Shown: positions 32,701-40,339 of the stretch, piece after piece | Position numbering within the stretch: position 1 is the first letter of the stretch | How the letters are laid out: each line of letters opens with the position of its first letter | Source: JAYUZR01 sp043751595 | Lineage (GTDB): Bacteria; Patescibacteriota; UBA1384; CAILIB01 | Assembly: GCA_043751595.1 (NCBI GenBank) | Contig: JAYUZR010000035.1 | Span: 33,122 to 97,121 of the forward strand | Length of the DNA: 64,000 nucleotides | Reading direction: 5' to 3' | Translations under genes and position numbers: made by a program | The notes under the pieces: generated by a model | What the model saw: the letters and a program-made list of their open reading frames with translations, nothing else | Databases searched by the model: none | Told to the model about the DNA's origin: nothing

Positions 32701-35684
32701 CAACACCACCAGGTGGAGGTAAGCCAACCCTGACGGCCTTTGTAAATGAGAATACCGCATCCGCAACGGGTGTAGTACTTGCTTTGCGCAACCAAGTAAA
32801 GCAGACCACTACCGCCCTTCGCTTAAGTGATAGCGACAAAGAACTAAAAGACGGCTCTGCTGTATTCTACAAGTTCCTTCGCTCTGAAATTGACGGAGAG
32901 AAAATTTCCACCAACATTGGTCAGATTGACGCCGTTGGTGGAATTATCACCAATCTTTTCGATAAATACATTGGTGGAAACGATGCACCCACTTGGCTTA
33001 AAGAGGGGAATGATATCTTTAAAACATTCTCTAAGGGGGTTTGTGGAAAAGATATTAATATTGGCCAGTTTATCTCAAGCTCCATGGTAAATGGCGGCGA
33101 TGGCTCCTGCTTCAGTAATAATATTGGCACCGCCAATATGAGCAATGTGCTCTATGGATCTGGATTTACCCAGTTTAGAGACGTTCTCTTTGATAAGTTT
33201 CTTGCCCGCACCTTTAGCGCACAGCTAGAGCAGGAGATAGGACTTGATAAAGGAACCTTCCGCAGTATTGTCACCACTCCTTCTAATGGGCGACAGATCT
33301 TACTTAGTCAGGGTGTACGCCACTTTGCCGACCAGCTCTTCGGCAGAAACACTAGTAGCACCTGCTACATCACCGAGGGAGATAGTACTTCTTGTGCAGA
33401 ATCAAAGTTACGTACCGCATTGCGAGCAACCTTTATGGCCGGTTTCTGCGAACCAACCACTGGAGTATGTGATACTAGCTTCAATAGAGATCGTAGCGCT
33501 CAAGCTTGGCAGGATATTGCCAACAAAGAGGTTGATAATCAACTTCAACGAGCAAGCTCTAAGACACTTGGCGTAGAGGTAACCCGTACCGATCTCAATA
33601 GCCTTATTCGCGGAGATGCCGACTTTATCGGATTCATTGGTATGCAGCTGACCGCTAAACAGATTAATAAGCAACTAGAAACCAACGAGGCGACACGAAG
33701 CAATCCAAACCGAGCCCTCTTTGCCATTAATTACCAGGATATTCGTAAGGCAACCGGACTTACCCCGATGAAGCCGAATGAAGAAAAGGCAGTTCGAGCC
33801 CAGGCAAAAGCCAAAATGGTTAACGATGCAGCCGCCAACGCAATGGCCGCCAGTACGCCAGATATGTGTGACCTAGGAGCCATCTGCGATAGCAACTTCC
33901 AAGAAACAACCCTAGCCGACAGCACCTTTATTCAGTTTGACGATACACAGCGGCAGCAGGCCTACGATGATGAGATGAAGAAGAATAGCTTCTTAAATGA
34001 TCCTAATTGGTATGTCACGAGTGGTCGCCTAGCTGATGTAGATAAGAACCACAATGGGAAAGCTGATGAAAATGAGCGAACTGACTTTATCGGTAGCTCG
34101 AGCGGTCAAACCATCTCAATGATTGAGCGCGACCTTAAAGAGGGTCAGGAAGAAGATATTGCCGTAAGCCAGCGCAAGCAAGAAATCCAGCAAGAGGCTA
34201 CTAATGCCCTTAAATACAAGGCACTGGACGCCGTTGCCTTTATGTCGGATCAAAATGTTCCACCAAACTTTACGAAGCGTCTCTTTGAGGGAACTGAGAT
34301 TGAGCAATCTACCGCAATTGCTGAATACGGATTTAGTAGTTTTGCCCAGCACAACAGCAAGTTTAGAACCTTCCTTGCAGCAACCGGATTACCTGCGTCT
34401 CAATTAGGTAGCTTTGCTGTGCAGTTTGTAAACGCCTTAAGTCACAAAGAAAATCAGGCTCAAAACCTTGCGAATATCCGAACCACTTTCGGCGATGGCT
34501 TTATGACTCAAGTAGATGCCACCTTCTCCAACTTCTTGGCCGGTGAAGTCTTTAATACTAGTAAAGATAAGGTCCCAGCTGGACTCTTCAAGGGTCTGTA
34601 TCACTGGGCGGAGAGTGGATTCACCAAGAAGTCTCTCCTTTCTCGAAGTGAAAAGGACGGTAGTGGAAAGATTATTTCCGTAGGCGGCATTCTCGATGAA
34701 TATGCAAGCAACCTAGCCTACAATTGGGGAGATAAGATGCTGGGAGCCAAGGCTGGAACCAGTAAAGAGGTGGCACGCGTGGCCAAGATTGGGTATCAGA
34801 TTTACTCACTATCTAGAAAAATCTCTGCCATTAACTCTACTGCCACAAATGGTCCGGAGGATGCCAAGATTTTGGCTGATGCTAAAGCCCTTAAACTCAA
34901 CCTGCAGGGTGAGCTAGTTAATATAGCAGCTCAGATGTTGGTTAAGTCTATTGCTAAGAATCTACTTGCTAACGATAAAGCCCTTGGCCTGCCACAGGGT
35001 ACGCTTAGTCAGTTAATTACTATTGGTATTAGCTTTATCGCGGCTTCATTTGGATTAATTGCCCTAGGACCGATCGGAGTCGCCAGCATGGCGATTGGCT
35101 TGCTCTATAATCTTGTCTTTGGAGTAGTAAAGGTTACCTACGAATATGCTGGTACGGCCGATGGCTATTACCCTTGGTATAACTACGGACAAGGAGAAAC
35201 CTCTAAACCACCAAACCCAGCCTGGGGAGATCAGGGTGAGCACGCGCTGGGCTCTGGTGAGCACGCCACTAGCGACGAAAAAACAGGTGAGTTTGACTTC
35301 CATAACACGCAACAGTACCAGGCCGGTATTAAACTAGCTGCCCGTGGAAAAGTACGCGGACTCCTGCGTGACCTTCTCAACCTTCCAACCAGTGGCTTTG
35401 CCCAGAATATGGGATTAGACCCTAGAAGTCTTTGGGTAGGGCAGGCCTTTGCCTGGGGAGATAACAGCTACAACCCGATCAACGACGCCGAGATTCAACG
35501 CTTAGTGAACCGCAACGCGCCTTGGGAAGATGAGCCTGATTATGGCTATGGAAAACCTGGAAGTCGTTGTAACGTAAAGTACGATGAAGCAACCAGCGAG
35601 TTCCTCTGCGTTCCTAAAGAAGATTATCTCGCCGGCTTCTACGCTGTTCCCGGTATGACCACTGCGGTTCATATTCGCTGGTAG
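26757..35684 (+). CDS. Giant exported protein of the secretion-like locus (2975 aa)
   Basis: Not assignable to a known family. The N-terminus is a signal or membrane segment (LVGLSLAALLIQPIFPLVAQAA). A Ser/Pro/Ala linker of SPSPSASP repeats lies at ~295-320. Most of the rest is helical and polar with scattered Cys. A short motif recurs: a basic/amphipathic helix, then (L/I)xLPxGS-like, as in IEKNLNLPERSL, LDTALGMPKGSV, LDKALDLPKGTG, LEQEIGLDKGTF, LLNLPTSGF. Near the C-terminus (~2740-2800) is a strongly hydrophobic hairpin (LITIGISFIAASFGLIALGP) that could cross a membrane. Its place at the end of the VirB4 operon suggests a channel component, an extended surface structure or a secreted effector (inference). 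Confidence 0.85.
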   Translation: MLDNLRSRLVGLSLAALLIQPIFPLVAQAADEQTAAQTIRTCSEQVADYYERGIDPEGLGEAVDTVAFEANDPDNPPTPEELAEYEDFQNITEFDNGEGVNVFNQIIDLNVVKNTPGALPETISLITSDEYVASVIALYGDNITHYKTSFYDLIVVCKASSAVIDERIFDPYVPITPDFLSLSEAIQLSSAKIAFARAEDKYYLLGEHCEGGLISTPASQWTADTNPCPGFKPEDDIIRTGKSLGRWDAPKVDPRVLYTLLYLVTPTEEGGAGREYIKVARLVDPISSNILTNAVASPSPEASPSPSPSASPSPSASPSDELKFSKSSQDDTAKQPDLTGYQINPDDEPHLPTKVASAVSISEIDKIRSTIKITKYIGIFRKKSREYNYYAPYPVKVAWQTEAGSAAQSIPTFAQPQLNLLANGRFLANQGIVEMLNQNGLGDLKLDANSVEINSFEDVGRLVGTSLIEQLLGTPNNSLKGWDLTSTLEQIGRAYAEQQIGLTAGSLAEGDDFQSLVRNIGRRTIEKNLNLPERSLADAGGDSSVLLENLGKRWLETEVLKISPGSLDGTSEFPTTKVSDLLARVGEGRIEAVMKLPRQSMRKKIYSDSDPQKSLRDSSVKARLTFPDVKGSPKDEDYLTADYLNSLLSLSYVEYNGSGANMYGFTKNDLRDAVINFFKAGSNQNAVDTFKQIVGSRVLETSLGSFQLGGTSTPVTKEKKRTVDITNLGLFTYAKEKDDKGNPIAYDSNTKFYPYSWYQKIPFGDHDTLGQGTLCGALGEEPSNDRLQFETPGGDKYTVKCNERDEVASDTADTSFFKDLQEYLLSPDLVTQTEFRPDESIHKAPVYADYLKATPDNESFAKRRYNHDYVAYINDPRLNVAVPRNGVTGADRASLSAKPVASASDLKPDDAAGLAALSAIAPISSARAFINQTPELANSAPLQATLNMISALYSTQQSVVVNGKTVPLFDLTPVMNQAGEELQYSLALRLNALRAHPSYNGNKEQYLREYNDISIPTATSSNPYKGWDFLLSDLKGQVACFQRSGVWQYSDAAQGFGCVAGTTKKVISADASTASNQVITYIDRLREQVTSLSDALSFMLGTGGNCQGDDASSEELCGQSGASQAVEIYGSLYETDDNGRIDTAKIAYSKDPLRDLFMPVIKKQNGKAKGVDRGAVVQINGAVTNGSINTALVASTQKSYWKQIGLQVASKQFTNGNSQRQTMATTLQTGFGDFTAALKNLGAFSMDDSKLKAAGMTIEDFARIFQLGLEDDVFERYGREELLRALWTKTGATASIKKSTEYQSFMKELNDVAQDVGFYRTRIVRLTANDGVVAQLSDTLNTLSTKLKADGKMTDAEFDAMKAEYNQSQAVAAIQRSVDPSQRGALSQLEATAKGLQTAGRDHERPLRRIYQQLLTIKTRFPTVGTEPSYGGLMTKAEDLAEEGVQLVQEIAAGKQLPRPVYDGTLSGGIDKKAGGLAEKSYSNNQCFPQGNLIQVLMRDKKLLDTTSIDQTGSFKAQLASFAIYTGACRLDTALGMPKGSVFGWYSLGKKAFPPKKDLAAKPPIDPNPTLTNPDGSPAPGVPSWKAGEMGTENLALAAGIGDAIANNDTTVSYTNIHTQSATKIKALMDRGKNVLIASVTLQLAKQFPGIEAALRKANLSLDDVSHILQGDLRPLALKLGGPVLDKALDLPKGTGYALMFPTCRSETGATTACINDPNHPGTDPDNIRLQTMARVGFKKIGAQIPDFPADFDLLSGGNLAASWGTSRISSVLGLESNSFGGVLASKTSLTTSQLNTISSVVSGNCPKSLDATSQPNQCSAEATARIAQAFRVENPKKSNYIELSKKLTASLKNTTPLAKGALATITDSDPVNQALDWYLYHTSLGMFQTQLAPDLITKEDTIAAGKNIASAAYYYYLYEPYVAPAQKGLISRLWDAVADPSLHVGIADPKERIRAARRIIVQSFYSSDTFRDITPDQLDQATPPGGGKPTLTAFVNENTASATGVVLALRNQVKQTTTALRLSDSDKELKDGSAVFYKFLRSEIDGEKISTNIGQIDAVGGIITNLFDKYIGGNDAPTWLKEGNDIFKTFSKGVCGKDINIGQFISSSMVNGGDGSCFSNNIGTANMSNVLYGSGFTQFRDVLFDKFLARTFSAQLEQEIGLDKGTFRSIVTTPSNGRQILLSQGVRHFADQLFGRNTSSTCYITEGDSTSCAESKLRTALRATFMAGFCEPTTGVCDTSFNRDRSAQAWQDIANKEVDNQLQRASSKTLGVEVTRTDLNSLIRGDADFIGFIGMQLTAKQINKQLETNEATRSNPNRALFAINYQDIRKATGLTPMKPNEEKAVRAQAKAKMVNDAAANAMAASTPDMCDLGAICDSNFQETTLADSTFIQFDDTQRQQAYDDEMKKNSFLNDPNWYVTSGRLADVDKNHNGKADENERTDFIGSSSGQTISMIERDLKEGQEEDIAVSQRKQEIQQEATNALKYKALDAVAFMSDQNVPPNFTKRLFEGTEIEQSTAIAEYGFSSFAQHNSKFRTFLAATGLPASQLGSFAVQFVNALSHKENQAQNLANIRTTFGDGFMTQVDATFSNFLAGEVFNTSKDKVPAGLFKGLYHWAESGFTKKSLLSRSEKDGSGKIISVGGILDEYASNLAYNWGDKMLGAKAGTSKEVARVAKIGYQIYSLSRKISAINSTATNGPEDAKILADAKALKLNLQGELVNIAAQMLVKSIAKNLLANDKALGLPQGTLSQLITIGISFIAASFGLIALGPIGVASMAIGLLYNLVFGVVKVTYEYAGTADGYYPWYNYGQGETSKPPNPAWGDQGEHALGSGEHATSDEKTGEFDFHNTQQYQAGIKLAARGKVRGLLRDLLNLPTSGFAQNMGLDPRSLWVGQAFAWGDNSYNPINDAEIQRLVNRNAPWEDEPDYGYGKPGSRCNVKYDEATSEFLCVPKEDYLAGFYAVPGMTTAVHIRW

Positions 35685-35709
35685 GTGGTGAGAGGAAGGA
35701 TGTTCGTCG

Positions 35710-35715
35710 TATACT
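35710..35715 (+). promoter_or_regulatory. -10 box (TATACT) for the PilB-type gene
   Basis: TATACT followed by exactly 6 nt and the ATG at 35722, the leaderless layout. It indicates that this gene is transcribed separately from the giant gene upstream. Confidence 0.55.
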
Positions 35716-35721
35716 ACAATC

Positions 35722-37242
35722 ATGCCACTTCCTCTTGATGCAACCCTTAGGCAGATTCAACGCCAAACCGAAGAAGAAAATGCGGCTGCGCTAGCCAGCC
35801 GTCTTGGCTTGCAATACGGCACCCTCGATACCTACCCCTTCGATCTCAAGGCGCTTTCTATTATTCCTCTAGCTAAGGTGGAGGAGAATCTTTTTGCTTG
35901 CCTGATTAAAACCCCGCACCGCATTAAGGTTGCTGTGGTCCACCCAGAATCAGAAGAAACAGTTGCTCTAATTCATGCCCTAGCAGCAGAACTAGGGGTA
36001 GATGTAGAAATGGCGGTGGTCTCCAATAGCAGCATGACCTCGCTCATTAAGTCCTACATCCACCTTCTGGAAGAGGCGAAGGAAGAGGCTCAGGCAGCTA
36101 CGGTTGAGGCGCAAAAGATGGCACAGAAGGATTACTTTTCACGCATTCAAAGCCTGGACGACTTTAGAACGATTATTAAAGATGCCAGCGTCACCGAAAT
36201 TCTCGATGTTGTCCTGGCCGCCGGATACACCCAGCATGCCTCCGATATCCACCTGGAGCCAACTGAGAAGGAGCTTACTGTTCGTTTTCGTATTGATGGC
36301 GTACTGCAACCAGTGGTGAGTATTCCCATGGAGCATCATCACAGTATGATCTCGCGCATTAAGATGCAGTCTAACCTTAAGCTGGATCAGACAAAGACTA
36401 TTCAAGATGGACGCTTTAGCTTAAGTGACCGCGGGATTAACGCCGATGTTCGTGTTTCCACGATTCCTACCGCCTTTGGCGAGGGGGTAGTACTTCGTAT
36501 TCTGCGCCAAGATATGCAGCGTGCTTCACTAGTTGACCTTGGGTTCACCGAAGAAAACTTGGCCATTATTCATGGCGCGATCACCAAGCCATACGGCCTC
36601 ATCCTCGTGACTGGTCCGACCGGCTCGGGAAAGAGTACCACCCTGTACGCCATGCTCGATATTTTGAATACTTCTGAGCGCAAAATTATTACCCTAGAAG
36701 ATCCGGTGGAGTACCGGGTGGCTGGCCTACAGCAGAGCCAGATTTCACCTGATCAGGGATTCACCTTCGCTGAAGGATTGCGTGGGGCCCTACGCCAAGA
36801 CCCAGACGTGGTAATGGTGGGAGAGATTCGTGATCCAGAAACCGCCACAATTGCCTTAAACGCGAGCTTAACCGGCCACCTTGTACTGAGCACTCTGCAC
36901 ACCAATAACGCTGTGACGGCCGCTACACGCTTTTTGGAGATGGGTATCGCGCCCTTCCTGCTTAATGGAAGTATCCAGCTTATTATCGCCCAGCGCTTGG
37001 TGCGTAAATTAGTGCCGGGATGCGATCCTGCCAATCCCAAATACGAGGGACGGGTGGTTATTGCTGAAGTATTAAAGCCAAATCAAGAGTTTGAGCAGGG
37101 GATTTTGCAACACATGGACCAAGGAACACTGCAGGACATTGCGCTCCGCGGTGGCATGAAGCCGATTTACCAGGATGGACTAACAAAGGTGCGGAATGGA
37201 TTAACAACACAGGATGAGTTGATGCGCGTGACGGAGGTGTAA
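35722..37242 (+). CDS. pilB: PilB/GspE-type pilus assembly ATPase
   Basis: Hexameric ATPase that drives type IV pilus extension or type II-like export. 506 residues: an N-terminal GspE_II-like domain (to ~130), then the catalytic core with ASDIHLEPTEKELTVRFRID, Walker A GPTGSGKSTTLYAM near 297, the Asp box ALRQDPDVVMVGEIRDPETA and the His box TGHLVLSTLHTNNA. The C-terminus has TRFLEMGIAPFLL but lacks the usual four-Cys zinc motif: CDPANPKYEGRV keeps a single Cys. Two pilin genes (9.1 kb) and pilM (55.7 kb) are the other pilus genes visible. Confidence 0.92.
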   Translation: MPLPLDATLRQIQRQTEEENAAALASRLGLQYGTLDTYPFDLKALSIIPLAKVEENLFACLIKTPHRIKVAVVHPESEETVALIHALAAELGVDVEMAVVSNSSMTSLIKSYIHLLEEAKEEAQAATVEAQKMAQKDYFSRIQSLDDFRTIIKDASVTEILDVVLAAGYTQHASDIHLEPTEKELTVRFRIDGVLQPVVSIPMEHHHSMISRIKMQSNLKLDQTKTIQDGRFSLSDRGINADVRVSTIPTAFGEGVVLRILRQDMQRASLVDLGFTEENLAIIHGAITKPYGLILVTGPTGSGKSTTLYAMLDILNTSERKIITLEDPVEYRVAGLQQSQISPDQGFTFAEGLRGALRQDPDVVMVGEIRDPETATIALNASLTGHLVLSTLHTNNAVTAATRFLEMGIAPFLLNGSIQLIIAQRLVRKLVPGCDPANPKYEGRVVIAEVLKPNQEFEQGILQHMDQGTLQDIALRGGMKPIYQDGLTKVRNGLTTQDELMRVTEV

Positions 37243-37272
37243 TTGACATGTGTATATGTATAGATGTATATA
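37243..37272 (+). promoter_or_regulatory. Strong promoter of the VapBC-like pair
   Basis: Consensus TTGACA (37243-37248), 18-bp spacer of TGTATA-type repeats, TATATA (37267-37272), then 6 nt to the ATG at 37279. The alternating TATA/TGTATA sequence could hold the operator for the ribbon-helix-helix antitoxin. Confidence 0.7.
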
Positions 37273-37278
37273 ACTTCT

Positions 37279-37533
37279 ATGCAACGCACACAAATGTATC
37301 TTCCGGAAAACCTAATCACTCGAGCGCGTGTTATTGCCTCAAGCGAAGGTGTAAGTCTGGCTGAAATTATCCGGAAGGCACTTGAGGAATGGCTAGTGAC
37401 CCGTGAGGTGGATAGTATCAAACAACAAAAGAAGGAAATCGATCTCTTCCTCAAAGAAATAGAGGTGGAGATGAGGGGTACTAAGGCAGAGAGAATGAAT
37501 GAAACCCTCGATGAAACTATTTATGGAATCTGA
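37279..37533 (+). CDS. Ribbon-helix-helix (CopG/VapB-like) antitoxin
   Basis: 84 residues from ATG 37279. The N-terminal MQRTQMYLPENLITRARVIA forms the beta-strand and first helix of an RHH DNA-binding fold, and GVSLAEIIRKALEEWLV the second helix. The charged C-terminal half (KQQKKEIDLFLKEIEVEM) would bind and neutralise the toxin. It overlaps the PIN gene by 35 nt, the usual coupling in type II toxin-antitoxin pairs. Such antitoxins repress their own promoter, here a near-consensus one. Confidence 0.82.
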   Translation: MQRTQMYLPENLITRARVIASSEGVSLAEIIRKALEEWLVTREVDSIKQQKKEIDLFLKEIEVEMRGTKAERMNETLDETIYGI

Positions 37534-37930
37534 CCGAATTATCATCGATACCGATGTGCTTTTTGCTATTTACTACCCTGAAGATGCCCTACATAAGCGG
37601 GCGCTATCAGTACTAAAGGAGTGTTCGGTCCCTATATATGTAAATTCCTACTGCGTACAAGAACTAATAACCCTTTTCACCAATCGTCTTGGCAGAGAAA
37701 AGACATTACTTCTTATTTCAAGAATACGCATGGGGAAGTTTCCCTTTAAAAGGGTTGAGCCCGGTAAAGACATCGAAGAGGCAACCTTTAAAGTATACGA
37801 GGGATTAACCACAAAAAATGCCAGTTTTATTGATTGTTCTAATATTGCGCTAGTACGCCAAGGCCAAGCCTCGGCCGTTCTTAGTTTTGATGCCATCTAT
37901 AAAGCAGCGGGAGTTGCCTATACTAAATAA
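37499..37930 (+). CDS. PIN-domain ribonuclease (VapC-like toxin)
   Basis: Mg-dependent RNase toxin, up to 143 residues. The acidic residues of the PIN site are visible: IIIDTDVLFAIYY (first Asp), the Glu of VQELITLF, the Asp of SFIDCSNIALV, and LSFDAIYKAAG near the end. Three in-frame ATGs (37499, 37511, 37523) are possible starts; the PIN fold begins at the third, so the first ~8 residues may not be translated. It pairs with the overlapping antitoxin gene and ends at a terminator. Confidence 0.82.
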   Translation: MKPSMKLFMESDRIIIDTDVLFAIYYPEDALHKRALSVLKECSVPIYVNSYCVQELITLFTNRLGREKTLLLISRIRMGKFPFKRVEPGKDIEEATFKVYEGLTTKNASFIDCSNIALVRQGQASAVLSFDAIYKAAGVAYTK

Positions 37931-37960
37931 AAGAGACCACTAGATGTGGCCTCTTTTATT
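37926..37960. terminator. Bidirectional terminator after the PIN gene
   Basis: AATAAAAGAGACCAC / GTGGCCTCTTTTATT with loop TAGAT and one A-C mismatch. It serves the PIN gene and the convergent gene at 37959. Confidence 0.85.
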
Positions 37961-38336
37961 ATTCCCCAAATCTTACATCGGCTTCTTTCGGTGCTGCTTC
38001 AGCCCACCTTTCGAGTATTTCGCTCAGTAGCCGGATATCTCCTATGCTCATTCTAAGATTTGGCAACTCATAAAAGTGCACTATGCAACTCTCTTTCTCG
38101 TACGGCCAAACGAATCCGCCCTCTCCTACATTAATTTCCAATCTAATTAGCCCGTTACCATATAGGTAACCGAGACCTCTGTAGTGTAAAATCCTCTTTT
38201 TAACACCGAGTCTATTGGCAACTCCATGAAGTGACTCCACTGCTTCATTCATAGTTAGATAGATACCCATCATTTCCTCCGTCCTTTTATTGCGCTGGTT
38301 ATAGGCTGAGTCCTGGCGGTAAACAATAAACTTCAT
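37959..38336 (-). CDS. Hypothetical protein (125 aa)
   Basis: Not recognised. A soluble, mixed alpha/beta protein with no membrane segment. Visible features are an N-terminal MKFIVYRQDS strand, a helix with MNEAVESLHGVANRLGV, and aromatic, charged strands (ILHYRGLGYLYGNGLIRLEI, FVWPYEKESCIVHFYELP). It is divergent from the TrmB-like regulator, with only 16 nt between the start codons, so the regulator may control it through overlapping promoters (inference). It could be part of the accessory island with the toxin-antitoxin pair. Confidence 0.65.
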   Translation of the reverse strand: MKFIVYRQDSAYNQRNKRTEEMMGIYLTMNEAVESLHGVANRLGVKKRILHYRGLGYLYGNGLIRLEINVGEGGFVWPYEKESCIVHFYELPNLRMSIGDIRLLSEILERWAEAAPKEADVRFGE

Positions 38337-38352
38337 CTATACTTGAAGTATT

Positions 38353-39108
38353 ATGACTCCAGAAATTTCCACCCTTATCGAATGTGGCGTCAGCAAAACA
38401 GCTGCAACGGTGTATTTAGCCTTACTAGAGGTAAGTCCTTGCACGGTTACCGCCCTGCAAGAAAAGACAAAACTTCACCCTCAGTTGATCTATAACGCCC
38501 TTAGAGAGCTAAAGAATACTGAGCTTTGCGAAGAATATATCGAACGAGGACGAAAGCATTTTCGAGTTAACTCTCCCGAAGTACTGGCCAAGGTGCAGCG
38601 TGAGCGTCTCCTTAATGTAGAAACCCTTCTCCCTTCATTATTAGAGAAGTTTAGCTCTAAGGAGCAGGGGGGAGTACGCGTGGTAATGGGGACAGCAGAA
38701 CTACAGAAAGCCCGACTCGAATTATTGAACGCCATTCCAAATGGCGAAACCTATTATGTGATCGGAGATGGCGGCAAGAAGTTTAAACAGGCCCTAGAAG
38801 GCACCTACACCGAGCAGGAAGAGGAGCGTATTGCCCGAGGCGTACACAAGAAGATTATCGATTTTCGAGATACTTTTAAGGAGCGCGGAGTCATTAAGCA
38901 CGAAGAACTTACCGAACAGAGGATTCTTACCCATGTTGATGGCGGACCAATTTCCACCGTGTTTGGCGGGAGTATGATCAGACTTACCGTGTGGAGTGAC
39001 CCGATTCTTTCGGTGATTATTACTAATGATGAGTTAGTAGAAAGTTATAGAAGATATTTTACGGTGTTGTGGCATCAGGCGAAGCCGGCAGACGAGGTGG
39101 TGCGGTAA
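38353..39108 (+). CDS. TrmB-like transcriptional regulator
   Basis: 251 residues. The N-terminal winged helix-turn-helix (LIECGVSKTAATVYLALLEV, then VTALQEKTKLHPQLIYNALRE) is of the TrmB/MarR-like type. The C-terminal ~150 residues resemble the TrmB effector-binding, phospholipase D-like fold (GVRVVMGTAELQKARLELLN, TYYVIGDGGKKFKQ, PISTVFGGSMIRLTVWSDP). Related regulators respond to sugars in archaea, and the ligand here is unknown. It is divergent from 37959-38336. A TATACT lies 9 nt before the ATG. Confidence 0.78.
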   Translation: MTPEISTLIECGVSKTAATVYLALLEVSPCTVTALQEKTKLHPQLIYNALRELKNTELCEEYIERGRKHFRVNSPEVLAKVQRERLLNVETLLPSLLEKFSSKEQGGVRVVMGTAELQKARLELLNAIPNGETYYVIGDGGKKFKQALEGTYTEQEEERIARGVHKKIIDFRDTFKERGVIKHEELTEQRILTHVDGGPISTVFGGSMIRLTVWSDPILSVIITNDELVESYRRYFTVLWHQAKPADEVVR

Positions 39109-39139
39109 GGGCGGAGAGAGGGGATGGCAGTCGCTTCGC

Positions 39140-39212
39140 TCCTTTAGCTGCTCTTCGCGCTAAAGCGCTCAAATGGAATTGAGCAGAGCGAACCCTGCCG
39201 GGTTCTCATCCC
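39140..39212 (-). repeat. tRNA-linked repeat, copy R2
   Basis: Inverted copy of 5225-5291. Read on the minus strand it keeps GGATGAGAACC, the CTCAATTCCA..TTGAG hairpin, GCGC..GCGC and the end GCAGCTAAAGG. The first hairpin is longer (GAACCC-GGCA-GGGTTC). On the minus strand the order is tRNA-Ser, terminator, repeat, the same as tRNA-Val, terminator, R1. Confidence 0.7.
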
Positions 39213-39227
39213 GATATCGATCCATCA

Positions 39228-39265
39228 AAGATAAAAGACACCCCCTCGGGGGTGTCTTTTATCTT
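39228..39265. terminator. Terminator after tRNA-Ser
   Basis: About 17-bp perfect stem AAGATAAAAGACACCCC / GGGGTGTCTTTTATCTT around CTCG. It abuts the CCA end of tRNA-Ser and is symmetrical enough to work both ways. Confidence 0.9.
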
Positions 39266-39354
39266 GGCGGAGAGATAGGGATTCGAACCCTAGGTCCAGT
39301 TTCCTAGACAGCAGATTTCGAGGCTGCCGCTTTCGACCACTCAGCCATCTCTCC
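39265..39354 (-). tRNA. tRNA-Ser (CGA)
   Basis: Acceptor GGAGAGA/TCTCTCC, discriminator G, encoded CCA, anticodon loop CTCGAAA (CGA), long variable arm TCTAG-GAAA-CTGGA, T-loop TTCGAAT. One C-T mismatch closes the anticodon stem. Confidence 0.92.
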
Positions 39355-39453
39355 GAGTGAGCAGACGCAGGCAAGTATGCTTGCCTGCGTTGCGAGCGAG
39401 GAGAGGTATCTCACCGCTGAAAGCGGGGAGATACCTCCAGACTTTAGAAAGAA

Positions 39454-40323
39454 CTACTTCTTCCTTCGCACCGTTACGGATATACCGTTTTTCTCCGACT
39501 TTGTCTCTAGGTCGAGCACTTCTTTCATCTCGGGATTGGTTTTTGCCTTCTCTAACTGCTTCGCTTTTTCAGGATGCTTTTGCTCAGCGGTATCAATTGC
39601 CTTAGAAACTCCTGCAAGAGCTAGTTTTTCCTTATTAACAAAGTACTGCTGAATGACCGAGAAAATACTTGAAACTACCCAGTACAAGAAGAGGGCGGCC
39701 GTAATCGACTTACCCAAGAAGACGGTAAACAAAGGAAGAACATACAACATGCTGCGCTGGGCTGCGGCAGTAGGATCTGGCTCCTGGCTTGGATTACGCT
39801 TAGGACGAGGCGTTACCATCCAGGTCTGAATAAACTGAAGCGCACCTGCCAAGATTGGCAAAATATACGTTTGATCGTGCCCAGTAAGATCGGTCCAGAA
39901 GAACGAAGTATTTACCGAAGTAATATGTGGAACAAAACTATACAGATGCTTTACCGCATCTGAACCAAAAGCCAATCCAATAGAGCGGTTCAAGAAAATT
40001 AGAACGATGATCTGCGGCAACAACAGAAGGCAACTTCCAAAAGGGTTTACATTATTATCCTTAAGGAGCGCCATCTGCGCCTGAGCGAATCCGTTTTTAT
40101 CGTCCCCGTATTCTTTTTGAAGCTCGGAGATAAGTGGCTGCAACTCGGCCATGCGGCGCTGGGACTGAGCCATCTTCTTACTTGGAATAAGAAGGGCAAA
40201 ACGAACAATAAGAGTGAGGATAATAACCGCCACCGCAGCATACTGACCCGGTGTAAGCGCAGTAAGACCGACCAAAATATTAATAAATGGCCGTTCGAGC
40301 AGAATATAGAAAAGGTTTGGCAT
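39454..40323 (-). CDS. yidC: Membrane protein insertase YidC/Oxa1
   Basis: Inserts and folds inner-membrane proteins, alone or with SecYEG. 289 residues of the short, Oxa1/SpoIIIJ-like form without the large periplasmic domain. Hydrophobic segments include VAVIILTLIVRFALLIP with the conserved Arg in the groove, SCLLLLPQIIVLIFLNR, YILPILAGALQFIQTWMV and LYVLPLFTVFLGKSITAALF. The tail is Lys-rich (to VTVRRKK), as in ribosome-binding YidC. It is last of the rpmH-rnpA-yidD-yidC operon, the classic origin-proximal order. Confidence 0.93.
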   Translation of the reverse strand: MPNLFYILLERPFINILVGLTALTPGQYAAVAVIILTLIVRFALLIPSKKMAQSQRRMAELQPLISELQKEYGDDKNGFAQAQMALLKDNNVNPFGSCLLLLPQIIVLIFLNRSIGLAFGSDAVKHLYSFVPHITSVNTSFFWTDLTGHDQTYILPILAGALQFIQTWMVTPRPKRNPSQEPDPTAAAQRSMLYVLPLFTVFLGKSITAALFLYWVVSSIFSVIQQYFVNKEKLALAGVSKAIDTAEQKHPEKAKQLEKAKTNPEMKEVLDLETKSEKNGISVTVRRKK

Positions 40324-40339
40324 AACGAACGTACTCTAG

